Part shown: positions 15,288 to 22,683 of the stretch, in pieces | How the letters are laid out: the number at the start of each line of letters is the position of its first letter | Numbering within the stretch: position 1 is the stretch's first letter | Source: Desulfocarbo sp964620595 | Lineage (GTDB): Bacteria; Desulfobacterota; Desulfarculia; Desulfarculales; Desulfarculaceae | Length of the DNA stretch: 32,438 nucleotides | Reading direction: 5' to 3' | Assembly: GCA_964620595.1 (NCBI GenBank) | Contig: CAZUHP010000040.1 | Span: 1 to 32,438 of the forward strand | The notes under the pieces: model-generated | What the model saw: only the letters and a program-made list of their open reading frames with translations | Told to the model about the DNA's origin: nothing | The model's database searches: none | Program-made: the position numbers and the translations under genes

Positions 15288-16459
15288 TCCTTCACCCCCC
15301 ACATCTCGCAGGTCATGGTTTCACCCGCGGACTGGGCCTTCATGGTCTTCTCCACCATCTGGGCGAAGTCGGCCCGGGTAACGTCACGGCCGCCCAGGCC
15401 TGCCACGAAGTTGGATACGTAATGGTTCAGGCCGCGGTCGTACAGGAGCGATTTCAGCTCGGTGGCCACCGGCCCCGAGGGGCTGCCCGGCTGGAGGGCC
15501 CGGTCCAGCACCATGAGGGTCTTGGCGCCCTTCACCGCGTCCAGGAAGTCCTCGGCCGGGAAGGGGCGCCACAGGCGGATGCGCGCCTGGCCCACCTTTA
15601 GGCCCTTCTCGCGCATCTGGTCCACGGCGGTCATGCAGGTCTCGCCCAGCGAGCCCATGGTGACGATGATGAGTTCGGCGTCCTCGGTGCGGTAGGTCTC
15701 GATGGGCTTGTACTGGCGGCCGAACTGCTTGGCAAAGCCGTCCCAGTGCTCCTTGATGACCCCGTAGGATTCCTCCAGGGCCACCAGGCAGGCCTTCTTG
15801 GCCTCGGTGTACACCTCGGGCATGCCCACCATGCCCATGCTGATGGGGTTGGCGATGTCCAACCGCTGCTGGGGCTCGAAGGGGGGCAGGTAGGCGTCCA
15901 CCTCGCTCTGGTCGGGGATCTCGATCGGCTCGATAACGTGGGTCAGGACGAATCCGTCCAGGTTCACCGCCACCGGCAGGGTGACCCGCTTGTCCTCGGC
16001 GATCTTGAAGGCGGTGATGGTCAGGTCCATGACCTCCTGGCCGTTCTCGGCGAAGAACTGCACCCAGCCCACGTCGCGCTCGGCCATCACGTCGCTGTGG
16101 TCGTTCCAGATGCTGATGGGGCCGGACAGCGAGCGGTTGGCCACCGCCATGACGATGGGCAGCCGGAGGGCCGAGGCGATGAACAGTATCTCGTGCATCA
16201 GGGCCAGGCCCTGGCTGGCGGTGGAGGTGAAGGTGCGGGCGCCGGCGGCCGAAGAGCCCACGCAGGCGCTCATGGCGCTGTGCTCGCTCTCCACCGGCAC
16301 GAACTCCGCATCCAGGTGCCCGTCCGCCACCAGCTCCGACAGATGCTCCACGATGTGGGTCTGGGGAGTGATGGGGTAGGCGGCGATTACGTCTACGTTA
16401 GCCAGTTTCACGGCCTCGGAACAGGCCAGCGAAACCTCAAGACCTACACGCTGGCCCAT
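15284..16459 (-). CDS. porA: 2-oxoacid (pyruvate-type):ferredoxin oxidoreductase, alpha subunit
   Basis: This 391-residue alpha subunit contributes to substrate and ThDP binding. The signature AAYPITPQTHIVEHL is near residues 25-39, followed by VESEHSAMSACVGSSAAGAR and FTSTASQGLALMHEILFIAS. NRSLSGPISIWNDHSD is the typical central segment. The C-terminal transketolase-C-like domain includes IIVTMGSLGETCMTAVDQM. AGGAGG precedes the ATG at 16459. The start lies 23 bases inside the 3' end of porD, in another frame, which points to coupled translation. Confidence 0.94.
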   Translation of the reverse strand: MGQRVGLEVSLACSEAVKLANVDVIAAYPITPQTHIVEHLSELVADGHLDAEFVPVESEHSAMSACVGSSAAGARTFTSTASQGLALMHEILFIASALRLPIVMAVANRSLSGPISIWNDHSDVMAERDVGWVQFFAENGQEVMDLTITAFKIAEDKRVTLPVAVNLDGFVLTHVIEPIEIPDQSEVDAYLPPFEPQQRLDIANPISMGMVGMPEVYTEAKKACLVALEESYGVIKEHWDGFAKQFGRQYKPIETYRTEDAELIIVTMGSLGETCMTAVDQMREKGLKVGQARIRLWRPFPAEDFLDAVKGAKTLMVLDRALQPGSPSGPVATELKSLLYDRGLNHYVSNFVAGLGGRDVTRADFAQMVEKTMKAQSAGETMTCEMWGVKE

Positions 16460-16766
16460 ACTTGTCCTCCTCTTTCTCTTCCTGCCAGGAGATGGCGTCC
16501 TTGGGGCACTCCACGATGCAGATGCCGCAGCCCTTGCAGTAGAAGCCGTCCCAGTTGTAGTAGCCCTCGGCCTCGGGGTCGGGGCTGTAGCACATGTCGG
16601 GACAAAGGATATAGCACCTGCCGCACTTGATGCAGGTTTCCCGGTCGGTGACCGGGCGGCGGCGGCTGCGCCAATCGCCGGTATTGAACTGCTTGGAATT
16701 CCCCGGCTCGGTCATGGCGCAGCCCAACGCCAGGGTCTTCCAGGATTGCATGCCGCTGTCGGCCAT
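16437..16766 (-). CDS. porD: 2-oxoacid:ferredoxin oxidoreductase, delta (2[4Fe-4S] ferredoxin-like) subunit
   Basis: The 109-residue delta subunit carries electrons from the catalytic core to external ferredoxin. Two cluster motifs are plain: CIKCGRCYILCP followed by DMC, and CKGCGICIVECP. The 40-residue N-terminal extension (SWKTLALGCAMTEPGNSKQF) is usual in PorD/VorD fusions of this type. It starts three bases after the porG stop, whose last codons supply GAGGAG as ribosome site. Confidence 0.94.
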   Translation of the reverse strand: MADSGMQSWKTLALGCAMTEPGNSKQFNTGDWRSRRRPVTDRETCIKCGRCYILCPDMCYSPDPEAEGYYNWDGFYCKGCGICIVECPKDAISWQEEKEEDKYGPACRS

Positions 16767-16769
16767 GAT

Positions 16770-17318
16770 CTACTCCTCGATCTGGGTCTCTTTCTTGGCC
16801 CGTTCCAGGGATTTAAGGTTTTTGGCCGCGATCTTGCCGAAACGCGCGTCCAGGGGGGCCTTCAGGGATTCCAATTTCACCAGGCCCACGGCCTTCAGTA
16901 GCGCTCCGAGCATGGTGGTGTTGGTGATGGGCACCCCCAGCTCCTCCTCGGCGATCTTGGTGGCGTCCACCACCGCGGTGCGGCCGCTGAAGCCGCACTC
17001 GCCGCGCACGTCGGCGATGCTCTTGGAGCTGTTGGCCACCAGGGTCCCCTCGGGCTTCAGGCCTTCCTTGACGTTGCCGGTGGCCAGCAGCGCCGGGTCC
17101 AGCACCACCACCACGTCCGGCTCGTAGATCTTTTCGCGCAGGCGGATGGGCTCATCCGATATACGCAGAAAGGCCTGCAGGGGCGCGCCGCGCCGCTCCG
17201 GTCCAAAGGACGGGAAGGCCTGGGCGTATTTGCCCTCCGCGATGGCGGCCTGCGCCATAAGCTCGCAGGAGGTCACCGCGCCCTGGCCCCCTCGGCCATG
17301 GAAGCGAACCTCAATCAT
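16770..17318 (-). CDS. porG: 2-oxoacid (pyruvate-type):ferredoxin oxidoreductase, gamma subunit
   Basis: This is the 182-residue gamma subunit, first gene of the por operon. It begins with the family start IEVRFHGRGGQGAVTSCELM. FPSFGPERRGAPLQAFLRIS and PDVVVVLDPALLA follow, and the C-terminal half contains NTTMLGALLKAVGLV. GAGGAG sits before the ATG at 17318. A near-consensus sigma70 promoter lies 50-80 bp upstream, so high constitutive expression is likely, fitting a central-metabolism enzyme. Confidence 0.94.
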   Translation of the reverse strand: MIEVRFHGRGGQGAVTSCELMAQAAIAEGKYAQAFPSFGPERRGAPLQAFLRISDEPIRLREKIYEPDVVVVLDPALLATGNVKEGLKPEGTLVANSSKSIADVRGECGFSGRTAVVDATKIAEEELGVPITNTTMLGALLKAVGLVKLESLKAPLDARFGKIAAKNLKSLERAKKETQIEE

Positions 17319-17370
17319 TGGTTACTCCTCGCAAGTTGGTAATTAAGGGCCAGTAAGGATTAAGTTTTGT

Positions 17371-17399
17371 ATTCTATGGATTGCCCCGGTACCTGTCAA
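17371..17399 (-). promoter_or_regulatory. Sigma70-type promoter of porGDAB
   Basis: On the minus strand, TTGACA (17399-17394) and TAGAAT (17376-17371) are separated by exactly 17 nt. The -35 is a perfect consensus and the -10 differs from TATAAT at one position. Transcription would start near 17364, leaving a leader of about 45 nt. It is the best promoter match seen in the window. Confidence 0.8.
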
Positions 17400-17482
17400 C
17401 CCGCGCTGAATTCGATTCAGTAATGGGCCGGCAGGCAGGGCCATATTATTCTGTATTGGCGATAAGAGTATTTTGTAAAACG

Positions 17483-17507
17483 CCGGGAGGAAGAGGCTTC
17501 CTCCCGG
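17483..17507 (-). terminator. Intrinsic terminator of the BAX-inhibitor-1 family gene
   Basis: An 11-bp perfect stem (17483-17493 with 17497-17507) closes a three-base loop. On the minus strand it is followed by CGTTTTACAAAATA and preceded by an A-rich run; on the plus strand by GGTTTTGCGTTTTT, so it could act in both directions. It lies 15 nt past the stop at 17523. Confidence 0.8.
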
Positions 17508-17522
17508 CCGGTTTTGCGTTTT

Positions 17523-18251
17523 TCAGCGGCGTTCGCCAAAGAGCCTGAGCAGCATCAGGAAGAGGTTCAAGAAGTCCAGGTACAAGCTCAGCGCGCCAAA
17601 GATGGCCATCTTGCTCACGGTCACCTCGTTGGCCGCCTCCAGCACCATGGCGCGCAGCTTCTGGGTGTCATAGGCGGTCAGGCCCACGAACACGCCCACC
17701 CCGATGACGGAGATGATCCAGTCCATCATGGGCGAGCGCAGGAACAGGTTCACCACCGAGGCGATGATGATGCCGATGAGGCCCATGAACAGGAAGGAGC
17801 CCCAGGAGGAGAGGTTTTTCTTGGTGGTGGAGGCCCACACGCTGGTGACGCCAAAGGTGCCGGCGCAGATGAGGAACGCCTTGAACACGCTGGCCTGGGT
17901 GTAGATCAAGAGGATGGGCGCCAGGAAGATGCCGTTCAGGGCGGCATAGAGCACGAACAGGGTGGCTGCGGTGCCCACCTGGATGCGCTTGATGCCGTAG
18001 CTCAGGCCGATCACCATGCCGAACACGGCGATGAGCACCACCCAGTAGGCCATGGTAGGCGCGCCGGTCTGCAAGTCGAAAAAGATACCGAAGACGGATA
18101 CGGAGCTGGTCACCAGCCAGGCTGTCAGGGCGGAAAGGGCCAGGCCGCCAGCCATCCAGTTGTAGACCCGGCGCATGAAGGCGTTCACCACCGCCAGGGC
18201 TTGGTCTGCGGAATAGGCTCCGTACTGAGGCTGTCGGTAGACTTGATCCAT
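17523..18251 (-). CDS. BAX inhibitor-1 (Bax1-I/YbhL) family membrane protein
   Basis: The 242-residue protein has about seven membrane helices after a soluble N-terminus with QPQYGAYSADQALAVVNAFM. FMRRVYNWMAGGLALSALTAW starts the first helix, and VGLTAYDTQKLRAM with the late pair of Asp/Lys residues is the family hallmark. Bacterial members of this TMBIM/BI-1 family are pH-sensitive calcium-leak or stress-response proteins. The ATG at 18251 is preferred because TAGGAG is correctly spaced; a GTG three codons earlier lies too close. It ends in a strong terminator and follows the selenoprotein gene by 69 nt. Confidence 0.92.
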   Translation of the reverse strand: MDQVYRQPQYGAYSADQALAVVNAFMRRVYNWMAGGLALSALTAWLVTSSVSVFGIFFDLQTGAPTMAYWVVLIAVFGMVIGLSYGIKRIQVGTAATLFVLYAALNGIFLAPILLIYTQASVFKAFLICAGTFGVTSVWASTTKKNLSSWGSFLFMGLIGIIIASVVNLFLRSPMMDWIISVIGVGVFVGLTAYDTQKLRAMVLEAANEVTVSKMAIFGALSLYLDFLNLFLMLLRLFGERR

Positions 18252-18320
18252 GGTCGGCACTCCTAAGTAGTCGGTTTTTGTCCCCCCCCGCCGGAATTCT
18301 AATCACCCTGCCGGCCCTGG

Positions 18321-18629
18321 TCAACCGCAACAGGCGGCACGGGGAAGGCCCACCCCGCTCACATTGAGCCAGCGGAAGCGCCAGAATCCGCCCAGCTTGA
18401 TCTGCAGGGCTCGCTGGTTCAGCACCAGGCCGGGGCTGTAGAACACCTCCACCCCCTCCACCTCCTGGCGGGCGTAGGCCCTCTTGGCGTGGGCCGGCGG
18501 CGCGGCCGGCGCCACCTGCGCCGGCGTGGCCGAGCCTCAGCCCCGGGCGGGCCGGGGGGCCTCCACGGTGACCGCCCCGCCGCGTTGGAGGATGTACTCC
18601 CTGGCCTGGGGGGTTATCTCTATCTGCAC
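18321..18629 (-). CDS. Small selenoprotein of the CC/Se-motif type (in-frame UGA = Sec31)
   Basis: Read through one in-frame TGA (18539-18537), this frame encodes 102 residues. It starts at GTG 18629 behind AAGGAGCC with correct spacing. Upstream of the UGA, VQIEITPQAREYILQRGGAV matches the N-terminal pattern (ITxEAxxYIxxKGGAVTV) of the small family I know as CC/Se motif (seleno)proteins; downstream, ARQEVEGVEVFYSPGLVLNQ and then ALQIKLGGFWRFRWLNVSGV match its C-terminal half. Total length fits the family (about 100 residues). The UGA falls at the variable Cys/Sec site, here preceded by Gly instead of Cys. The protein ends in Cys100-Cys101-Gly102. A SECIS-like hairpin follows the UGA. Function is unknown; redox or metal chemistry is likely. 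It lies downstream of the MBL gene. Ordinary gene calling would truncate it or miss it. Confidence 0.82.
18505..18525 (-). promoter_or_regulatory. SECIS-like hairpin downstream of the UGA codon
   Basis: On the minus strand, GCCGGCGC pairs perfectly with GCGCCGGC (8 bp) around the loop AGGUG. The stem starts 12 nt after the UGA and the loop 20 nt after it. The E. coli fdhF SECIS presents AGGUCU in the apical loop, closed by GC pairs, at nearly the same distance from its UGA. Loop sequence, closing pairs and distance therefore all fit SelB recognition. Confidence 0.75.
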
Positions 18630-18696
18630 GAAGGCTCCTTGGCTGGTTGCATCTAGATTTAAGGATGAGACTCCCGAGCCCGCGGGTCAAGCCCCC

Positions 18697-19464
18697 TCAG
18701 GCCAGGCGGGTCACCCCGGGCGCGGTTTCGGGAAAATCGCGGGCCAGGGCCAGGTCGTGGCCGGGGAAGAGAAGCTCCGGCGCCGAAACCCGGGCCTTGA
18801 GCTTGTCCCAGGAGCGCAGCCAGGCCCTGAGGTCGCAGATGAAGATGCTGGGCCATTCCTGGGTGTAGTTCTGGAAGGTGTGGCCGCAGTCCGAGCCCAG
18901 CACCGCGGTGCCGCGGCTGGTCTGCACTGCCGCGGCCATGAGCCCTGGGCTGTGGCCTGGCGCGGCCAGGGCCTCCAGGCCGGGGATTATCCGGCCGTCC
19001 CCTTCCACCAGGTGGAGCCGCCCCTGGGCGCGGGCTTCCTCCAGGCCCCGGGTGACGGCCGGGTCGTACACCGCCTGGAAGATGGGCCGCCGGGCCAGGG
19101 GGTCGCGCAGCCAGAAGTCGTGCTCCGCCCGCGACACATGCACCCGGGCCCCGGGGAACAGGCCGATGCCCGAGGCATGGTCCCAGTGCAGGTGGGTGAG
19201 GAAAAGGTGCTTCACCTCGCCGGCCGCCACCCCCAGGCGCTCCAGCATGGCGGCCGGGCTCTGGTAGTCCGGCAGGTCGCGGCCGGCCGCCGCCTCCGGC
19301 GCCACCCCGCTGTCCACCACCACCGGACCGCCCGGCCCCAAAAGGCACCAGATGTAATAGGCCCGCTGCACGCGCTGGTCCCAGCCCTGGTTCCACATGA
19401 ACAGCGCCTGCGAGGATTCCAGGGGGCCGGCGTAGCGGAGGGCGTAGATCTCGAACTCAGGCAT
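18697..19464 (-). CDS. Metallo-beta-lactamase-fold hydrolase
   Basis: This 255-residue MBL-fold protein has a HxHxDH zinc motif at His91, His93, Asp95 and His96 (FLTHLHWDHASG). GPVVVDSG is the preceding strand, APGHSPGLMAA carries a third-site His, and AVLGSDCGH and LLFPGHD supply the later Asp/His ligands. The arrangement resembles N-acyl-homoserine lactonase-like and related hydrolases; no substrate is evident. Its start overlaps the end of the hotdog thioesterase gene by 8 bases, so the two are cotranscribed. The selenoprotein gene follows after 67 nt. Confidence 0.88.
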   Translation of the reverse strand: MPEFEIYALRYAGPLESSQALFMWNQGWDQRVQRAYYIWCLLGPGGPVVVDSGVAPEAAAGRDLPDYQSPAAMLERLGVAAGEVKHLFLTHLHWDHASGIGLFPGARVHVSRAEHDFWLRDPLARRPIFQAVYDPAVTRGLEEARAQGRLHLVEGDGRIIPGLEALAAPGHSPGLMAAAVQTSRGTAVLGSDCGHTFQNYTQEWPSIFICDLRAWLRSWDKLKARVSAPELLFPGHDLALARDFPETAPGVTRLA

Positions 19465-19897
19465 GGTCCTGGCCCTTGGGCTGGCGGGATTCGGGCATGA
19501 GCATGTAGTTCACCTGGGCCACGGCCACCAGCCCGCCGCCTTCGTCGAATATCTCCACGTTCACCGGGCACATGGTGCGGCCGAACTTGATCACCCTGGC
19601 CTTGGCGGTCACCCCGGTCAGGCAGGGCGCCAGAAAGCGGATGTTCAGGTCGGTGGTGGCCATGGGGGTGTCCGCGCCGGTGCCGGTGAGGATGGCAAAG
19701 GCCGCCACCGAGTCGGCCAGGGTGGCCAGGATGCCACCGTGCAGGGTGTTGAAGATGCCGTCGTAGCGGCGCTGGCGGGGGATGCGCACCTCGAAGTAGC
19801 CCTCGGCCATGTCCAGCACCTCCATGCCCAGGGTCTTGAATATGGCGATCTTCTGGATGCGGGCCAGGATGGCCCGGCGCAGCTCGGGCTTCAGCAT
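19457..19897 (-). CDS. PaaI-type hotdog-fold thioesterase
   Basis: The 146-residue protein would hydrolyse an acyl-CoA or aryl-CoA thioester in the cytoplasm. The hotdog signature is FNTLHGGILATLADSVAAFA (about residues 63-82), with the catalytic-type Asp in LADS, and TTDLNIRFLAPC is the following strand. The ATG at 19897 (MLKPELRR) with GGAG upstream is chosen; a longer frame to 19990 adds a low-complexity Pro/Arg extension and is unlikely. It overlaps the MBL-hydrolase start. The pair suggests removal of a CoA thioester or lactone-type metabolite, which is inference. Confidence 0.9.
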   Translation of the reverse strand: MLKPELRRAILARIQKIAIFKTLGMEVLDMAEGYFEVRIPRQRRYDGIFNTLHGGILATLADSVAAFAILTGTGADTPMATTDLNIRFLAPCLTGVTAKARVIKFGRTMCPVNVEIFDEGGGLVAVAQVNYMLMPESRQPKGQDHA

Positions 19898-20000
19898 GGG
19901 CTTGCTCCGGGAAGATGGACGGCGGCGGCTGGGCAGGGCGCGCTTGCAGGCGGCAGGGGCATAGGGGGGGTCCGGCGGGGGAGGCGTCATGGGCCTGGAG

Positions 20001-20687
20001 CTATCCTCGGGAAGGGTCGGCCGAGTAGAGGAGCTGCACCACCGGGTCGTCGGTGCTGATGACGAAACGCCGCTGGTGCCCGGTGTCCAGGCCGAATACC
20101 TTTATGAGCCCGGCGATGAGATAGTTCAGGACCGGCCGCAGGTCGCCGGCGGTGGAGCGGGTGGTTGCCTCGCCGATCCACACCACCTCCCCGTCCTCGA
20201 TCCGGGATACCCGCACCTTGAGCCACAGGTCGTACACCGTGACCTGCTCTTGCAGGTAGCGGGTGCGGGGCGGGGTGTCCACCTCGGTGGTCACCAGCCG
20301 CCCTTTTTCATCCCGGCTGGTCACCACCACCGGCCGGCCCGGCTCCTCCACCACCCGGGTCTTGGTCTCGATGCCCTGCCTCCGGCCGTAGCTGAAGGTG
20401 AGCTTCAGGTCGGTGTTTCCGCCGCTCACCACCGACCAGCCGCTGTTGTTCAGGGCAAAGGACAGCTTGGTGCCCACCTGGCGCTCCAGGATGGGATTGG
20501 CCGCCTTGGGATCGAGTACCACGCTCAGGCTGGCGCCCGGGGCCAGGGTCTGCCCGGCCAGGGGCTCGGCATAGCCGTTCACCTTCACCGTGTACAGGGA
20601 CCAGCCGCAGCCGGAGGCCAGGGCGGCCAGGAGGAGGGCCAGGAGGCAACAAAGGCCGTATGACGAAAAACGCGGGGCGCGTTGCAT
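20001..20687 (-). CDS. Putative lipoprotein of unknown function
   Basis: This 228-residue precursor has a basic N-terminus (MQRAPRFSSYG), a hydrophobic signal (LCCLLALLLAALA) and the lipobox-like ASGC. The mature part (YTVKVNGYAEPLAGQTLAPG, SFALNNSGWSVVSGGNTDLK, RVSRIEDGEVVWIGEATTRS) resembles small outer-membrane lipoproteins of the DUF4136/YajG kind. AGGA lies ahead of the ATG at 20687. It precedes the thioesterase by about 100 nt in the same direction. No function can be assigned. Confidence 0.8.
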   Translation of the reverse strand: MQRAPRFSSYGLCCLLALLLAALASGCGWSLYTVKVNGYAEPLAGQTLAPGASLSVVLDPKAANPILERQVGTKLSFALNNSGWSVVSGGNTDLKLTFSYGRRQGIETKTRVVEEPGRPVVVTSRDEKGRLVTTEVDTPPRTRYLQEQVTVYDLWLKVRVSRIEDGEVVWIGEATTRSTAGDLRPVLNYLIAGLIKVFGLDTGHQRRFVISTDDPVVQLLYSADPSRG

Positions 20688-20776
20688 GGGTCGTCCTGCC
20701 AAGTTTGGACTTTCTGCCTGTGCCTATTAAAGCAAGACCGCGGAAAAATCTCCACGCAATAATGCCGGTGGCCTGA

Positions 20777-22306
20777 TCAGGCCAGGCCCCGGTCCAGGCT
20801 GCGGTAGCCGATGGCCTCGCTCAGGTGGTCCAGGCCGATCTCCTCTTGGCCCTCCAGGTCGGCGATGGTGCGGGCGATCTTGAGGATGCGGCCATAGGCC
20901 CGGGCCGAGAGCTGGAAGCGCTCCATGGCCCGCTCCAAGAGGCCGAGGCCCTCCCGGCAGAGCCGGCAGTGCCGGCGGGTGAGGCGGGTGGTCATCTGGG
21001 CGTTGCAAAAGAGGCCGGAGCCCCCCAGCCGCGCGGCCTGACGCCGGCGGGCGGCGATCACCTGTTCCCGCAGCTCGGCCGAGGGCGGGCCGGCGGTATC
21101 GGCCGCCAGGTCGCGGAAGGGCACCGCCGGCACCTCTATCTGGAGGTCGATGCGGTCCATGAGGGGGCCGGACACCCGGCTCAGGTAGTTGCGTATCTGC
21201 TGGGGGGTGCAGGTGCATTGGCGCTTGGGGTCGCCGTAGTAGCCGCAGGGGCAGGGGTTCATGGCCGCCACCAGCATGAAGCGGGCCGGGAAGTCCACCG
21301 TGGCCGCGGCCCGGGTGATGGTGACCCGGCCCGACTCCATGGGCTGGCGCAGGACCTCCAGCACGCTCTTTTTGAACTCGGGCAGCTCGTCCAGGAACAG
21401 CACCCCGTGGTGGGCCAGGCTCACCTCGCCGGGCCGGGGCACGGTGCCCCCGCCGATCAGCCCCACGTCGCTCACCGTGTGGTGGGGCGCGCGGAAGGGG
21501 CGCTGGGCCACCAGGGAACGGCCGGCGGGCAGGGTGCCGGCCACCGAGGCCACCTGGGTCACCTCCACTGCCTCGGAAAAGGAAAGCGGCGGCAGGATAG
21601 TGGGCAGGCGGCGGGAGAGCATGGTCTTGCCCGAGCCCGGCGGGCCCACCATGAGCACATTGTGGCCCCCGGCCGCGGCAATGGTGAGCGCCCGCTTCAC
21701 GTGCTCCTGGCCGCGCACCTCGTTCATGTCCAGGCCGCCGGCCGCCTGGGCCTGCTCCAACAGGTCCCCGTCCGCCCGCACCCGGGGCAGGGACTCGCGC
21801 CCCCCCAGGTGGGCCACCACCTGGTCCAGCCGCTTGGCGGCCAGCACGGCCAGGCCCTCCACCACTGCGGCCTCCCGGGAGTTGTCCGCCGGCACCACCA
21901 GCGCCTTGAACCCGTCCCGCGAGGCGGCCACGGCCATGGGCAGCACCCCGCGTACCGGCCGGATGCTGCCGTCCAGGGCCAGCTCCCCCACCACGCCCAG
22001 GCCCGAGAGCGCCTCGGGCGGAAAGGCGCCGGCCGCGGCCAGGATGCCCAGGGCGATGGGCAGGTCAAAGCCCGCGCCCTCCTTGCGCACGTCCGCCGGG
22101 GCCAGGTTCACGGTGATGCGGTTTACGGGAAAGGAATAGCCGGAGTTGGCCAGGGCCGAGCGCACCCGCTCCTTGGACTCGCGCACCGCCTCGTTGGGAA
22201 GCCCCACCGTGGCAAAGGCGGGCAGCCCGGGAGCCAGGTCCACCTCCACCTGCACGGGATAGGCGCGCACGCCCAGCACGGCCAGGGATGTCAGACGGGC
22301 CAGCAT
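20777..22306 (-). CDS. comM: YifB/ComM-family AAA+ ATPase (Mg-chelatase-like)
   Basis: The 509-residue protein belongs to the YifB/ComM family; ComM is a hexameric helicase that promotes branch migration during natural transformation. The N-terminal Lon-S5-like domain includes VGLPNEAVRESKERVRSAL and RITVNLAPADVRKEGAGFDL. The AAA core has GPPGSGKTMLSRRLPTILPP (Walker A, about residue 220) and HHGVLFLDELPEF (Walker B), followed by AMNPCPCGYYGD and DRIDLQIEVP. The C-terminal Mg_chelatase_C part has LSARAYGRILKIARTIADLE. GGGGGGTGT precedes the ATG at 22306. It is a single gene, divergent from tRNA-Phe. Confidence 0.95.
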   Translation of the reverse strand: MLARLTSLAVLGVRAYPVQVEVDLAPGLPAFATVGLPNEAVRESKERVRSALANSGYSFPVNRITVNLAPADVRKEGAGFDLPIALGILAAAGAFPPEALSGLGVVGELALDGSIRPVRGVLPMAVAASRDGFKALVVPADNSREAAVVEGLAVLAAKRLDQVVAHLGGRESLPRVRADGDLLEQAQAAGGLDMNEVRGQEHVKRALTIAAAGGHNVLMVGPPGSGKTMLSRRLPTILPPLSFSEAVEVTQVASVAGTLPAGRSLVAQRPFRAPHHTVSDVGLIGGGTVPRPGEVSLAHHGVLFLDELPEFKKSVLEVLRQPMESGRVTITRAAATVDFPARFMLVAAMNPCPCGYYGDPKRQCTCTPQQIRNYLSRVSGPLMDRIDLQIEVPAVPFRDLAADTAGPPSAELREQVIAARRRQAARLGGSGLFCNAQMTTRLTRRHCRLCREGLGLLERAMERFQLSARAYGRILKIARTIADLEGQEEIGLDHLSEAIGYRSLDRGLA

Positions 22307-22417
22307 ACACCCCCCAATCCAATGGGCCCAGATAAGCTTGTTTAGCAAATGGCGGCCTGGGATACAAGCAGGGGGTGGGGCAAATCGCGGGCCGCGCGTT
22401 TTGGCCCGCATTGGGCC

Positions 22418-22446
22418 TTGACGCCCGGCACCAGCCCATATATATA
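22418..22446 (+). promoter_or_regulatory. Candidate sigma70 promoter upstream of tRNA-Phe
   Basis: TTGACG (22418-22423) and TATATA (22441-22446) are 17 nt apart, in a short TATATATATTT island within GC-rich DNA. Transcription would start near 22453, so the precursor would carry an 85-nt 5' leader containing the G-tract array before the mature tRNA. Confidence 0.6.
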
Positions 22447-22472
22447 TTTGGCCTGTGCTTTTGGCCCCGTCC

Positions 22473-22516
22473 GGGGGTGACGCCGGAGGGCGACGCCGGG
22501 GGGGGCGACGTGGGGG
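22473..22516 (+). repeat. G-tract array between promoter and tRNA-Phe
   Basis: Four G-tracts with the recurring GGGCGACGCC theme (GGGGGTGACGCC, GGAGGGCGACGCC, GGGGGGGGCGACGT, GGGGGC) resemble the arrays at 3051, 8374 and 9126. The spacing here is 12-14 bp. Confidence 0.7.
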
Positions 22517-22537
22517 CTGGAAGCCGAGTCCATACTG

Positions 22538-22613
22538 GCCGAGGTAGCTCAGTTGGTAGAGCAGGGGACTGAAAATCCCCGTGTCGGCGGTTCAACTCCG
22601 TCCCTCGGCACCA
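22538..22613 (+). tRNA. tRNA-Phe (anticodon GAA)
   Basis: The cloverleaf is complete: acceptor GCCGAGG pairs with CCTCGGC (22603-22609), the D-arm is GCTCAGTTGGTAGAGC, and the anticodon stem GGGGA/TCCCC encloses CTGAAAA with anticodon GAA. The T-arm loop is GTTCAAC-type. ACCA is encoded at 22610-22613. Confidence 0.97.
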
Positions 22614-22639
22614 AAAAATCAGCCTTTTCCAAGGTTCGA

Positions 22640-22683
22640 GCCGCCCGGCCAGGGAAAACCAACTCCCGGCCGGGCGGCTTTTT
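22640..22683 (+). terminator. Intrinsic terminator of tRNA-Phe
   Basis: An 11-bp perfect stem (GCCGCCCGGCC at 22640-22650 with GGCCGGGCGGC at 22668-22678) is followed directly by TTTTT. Its 17-nt loop can form a small inner GGG/CCC stem. Confidence 0.9.

Noticed and set aside
18537..18539. TGA read as a nonsense mutation making a pseudogene
   Set aside because: Family-like sequence continues in the same frame on both sides, a ribosome site is intact, and a SECIS-like hairpin is correctly placed, so recoding is the better explanation.
19898..19990. N-terminal extension of the PaaI-type thioesterase
   Set aside because: The extra residues are Pro/Arg-rich with no hotdog homology, while the internal ATG at 19897 has a GGAG site.
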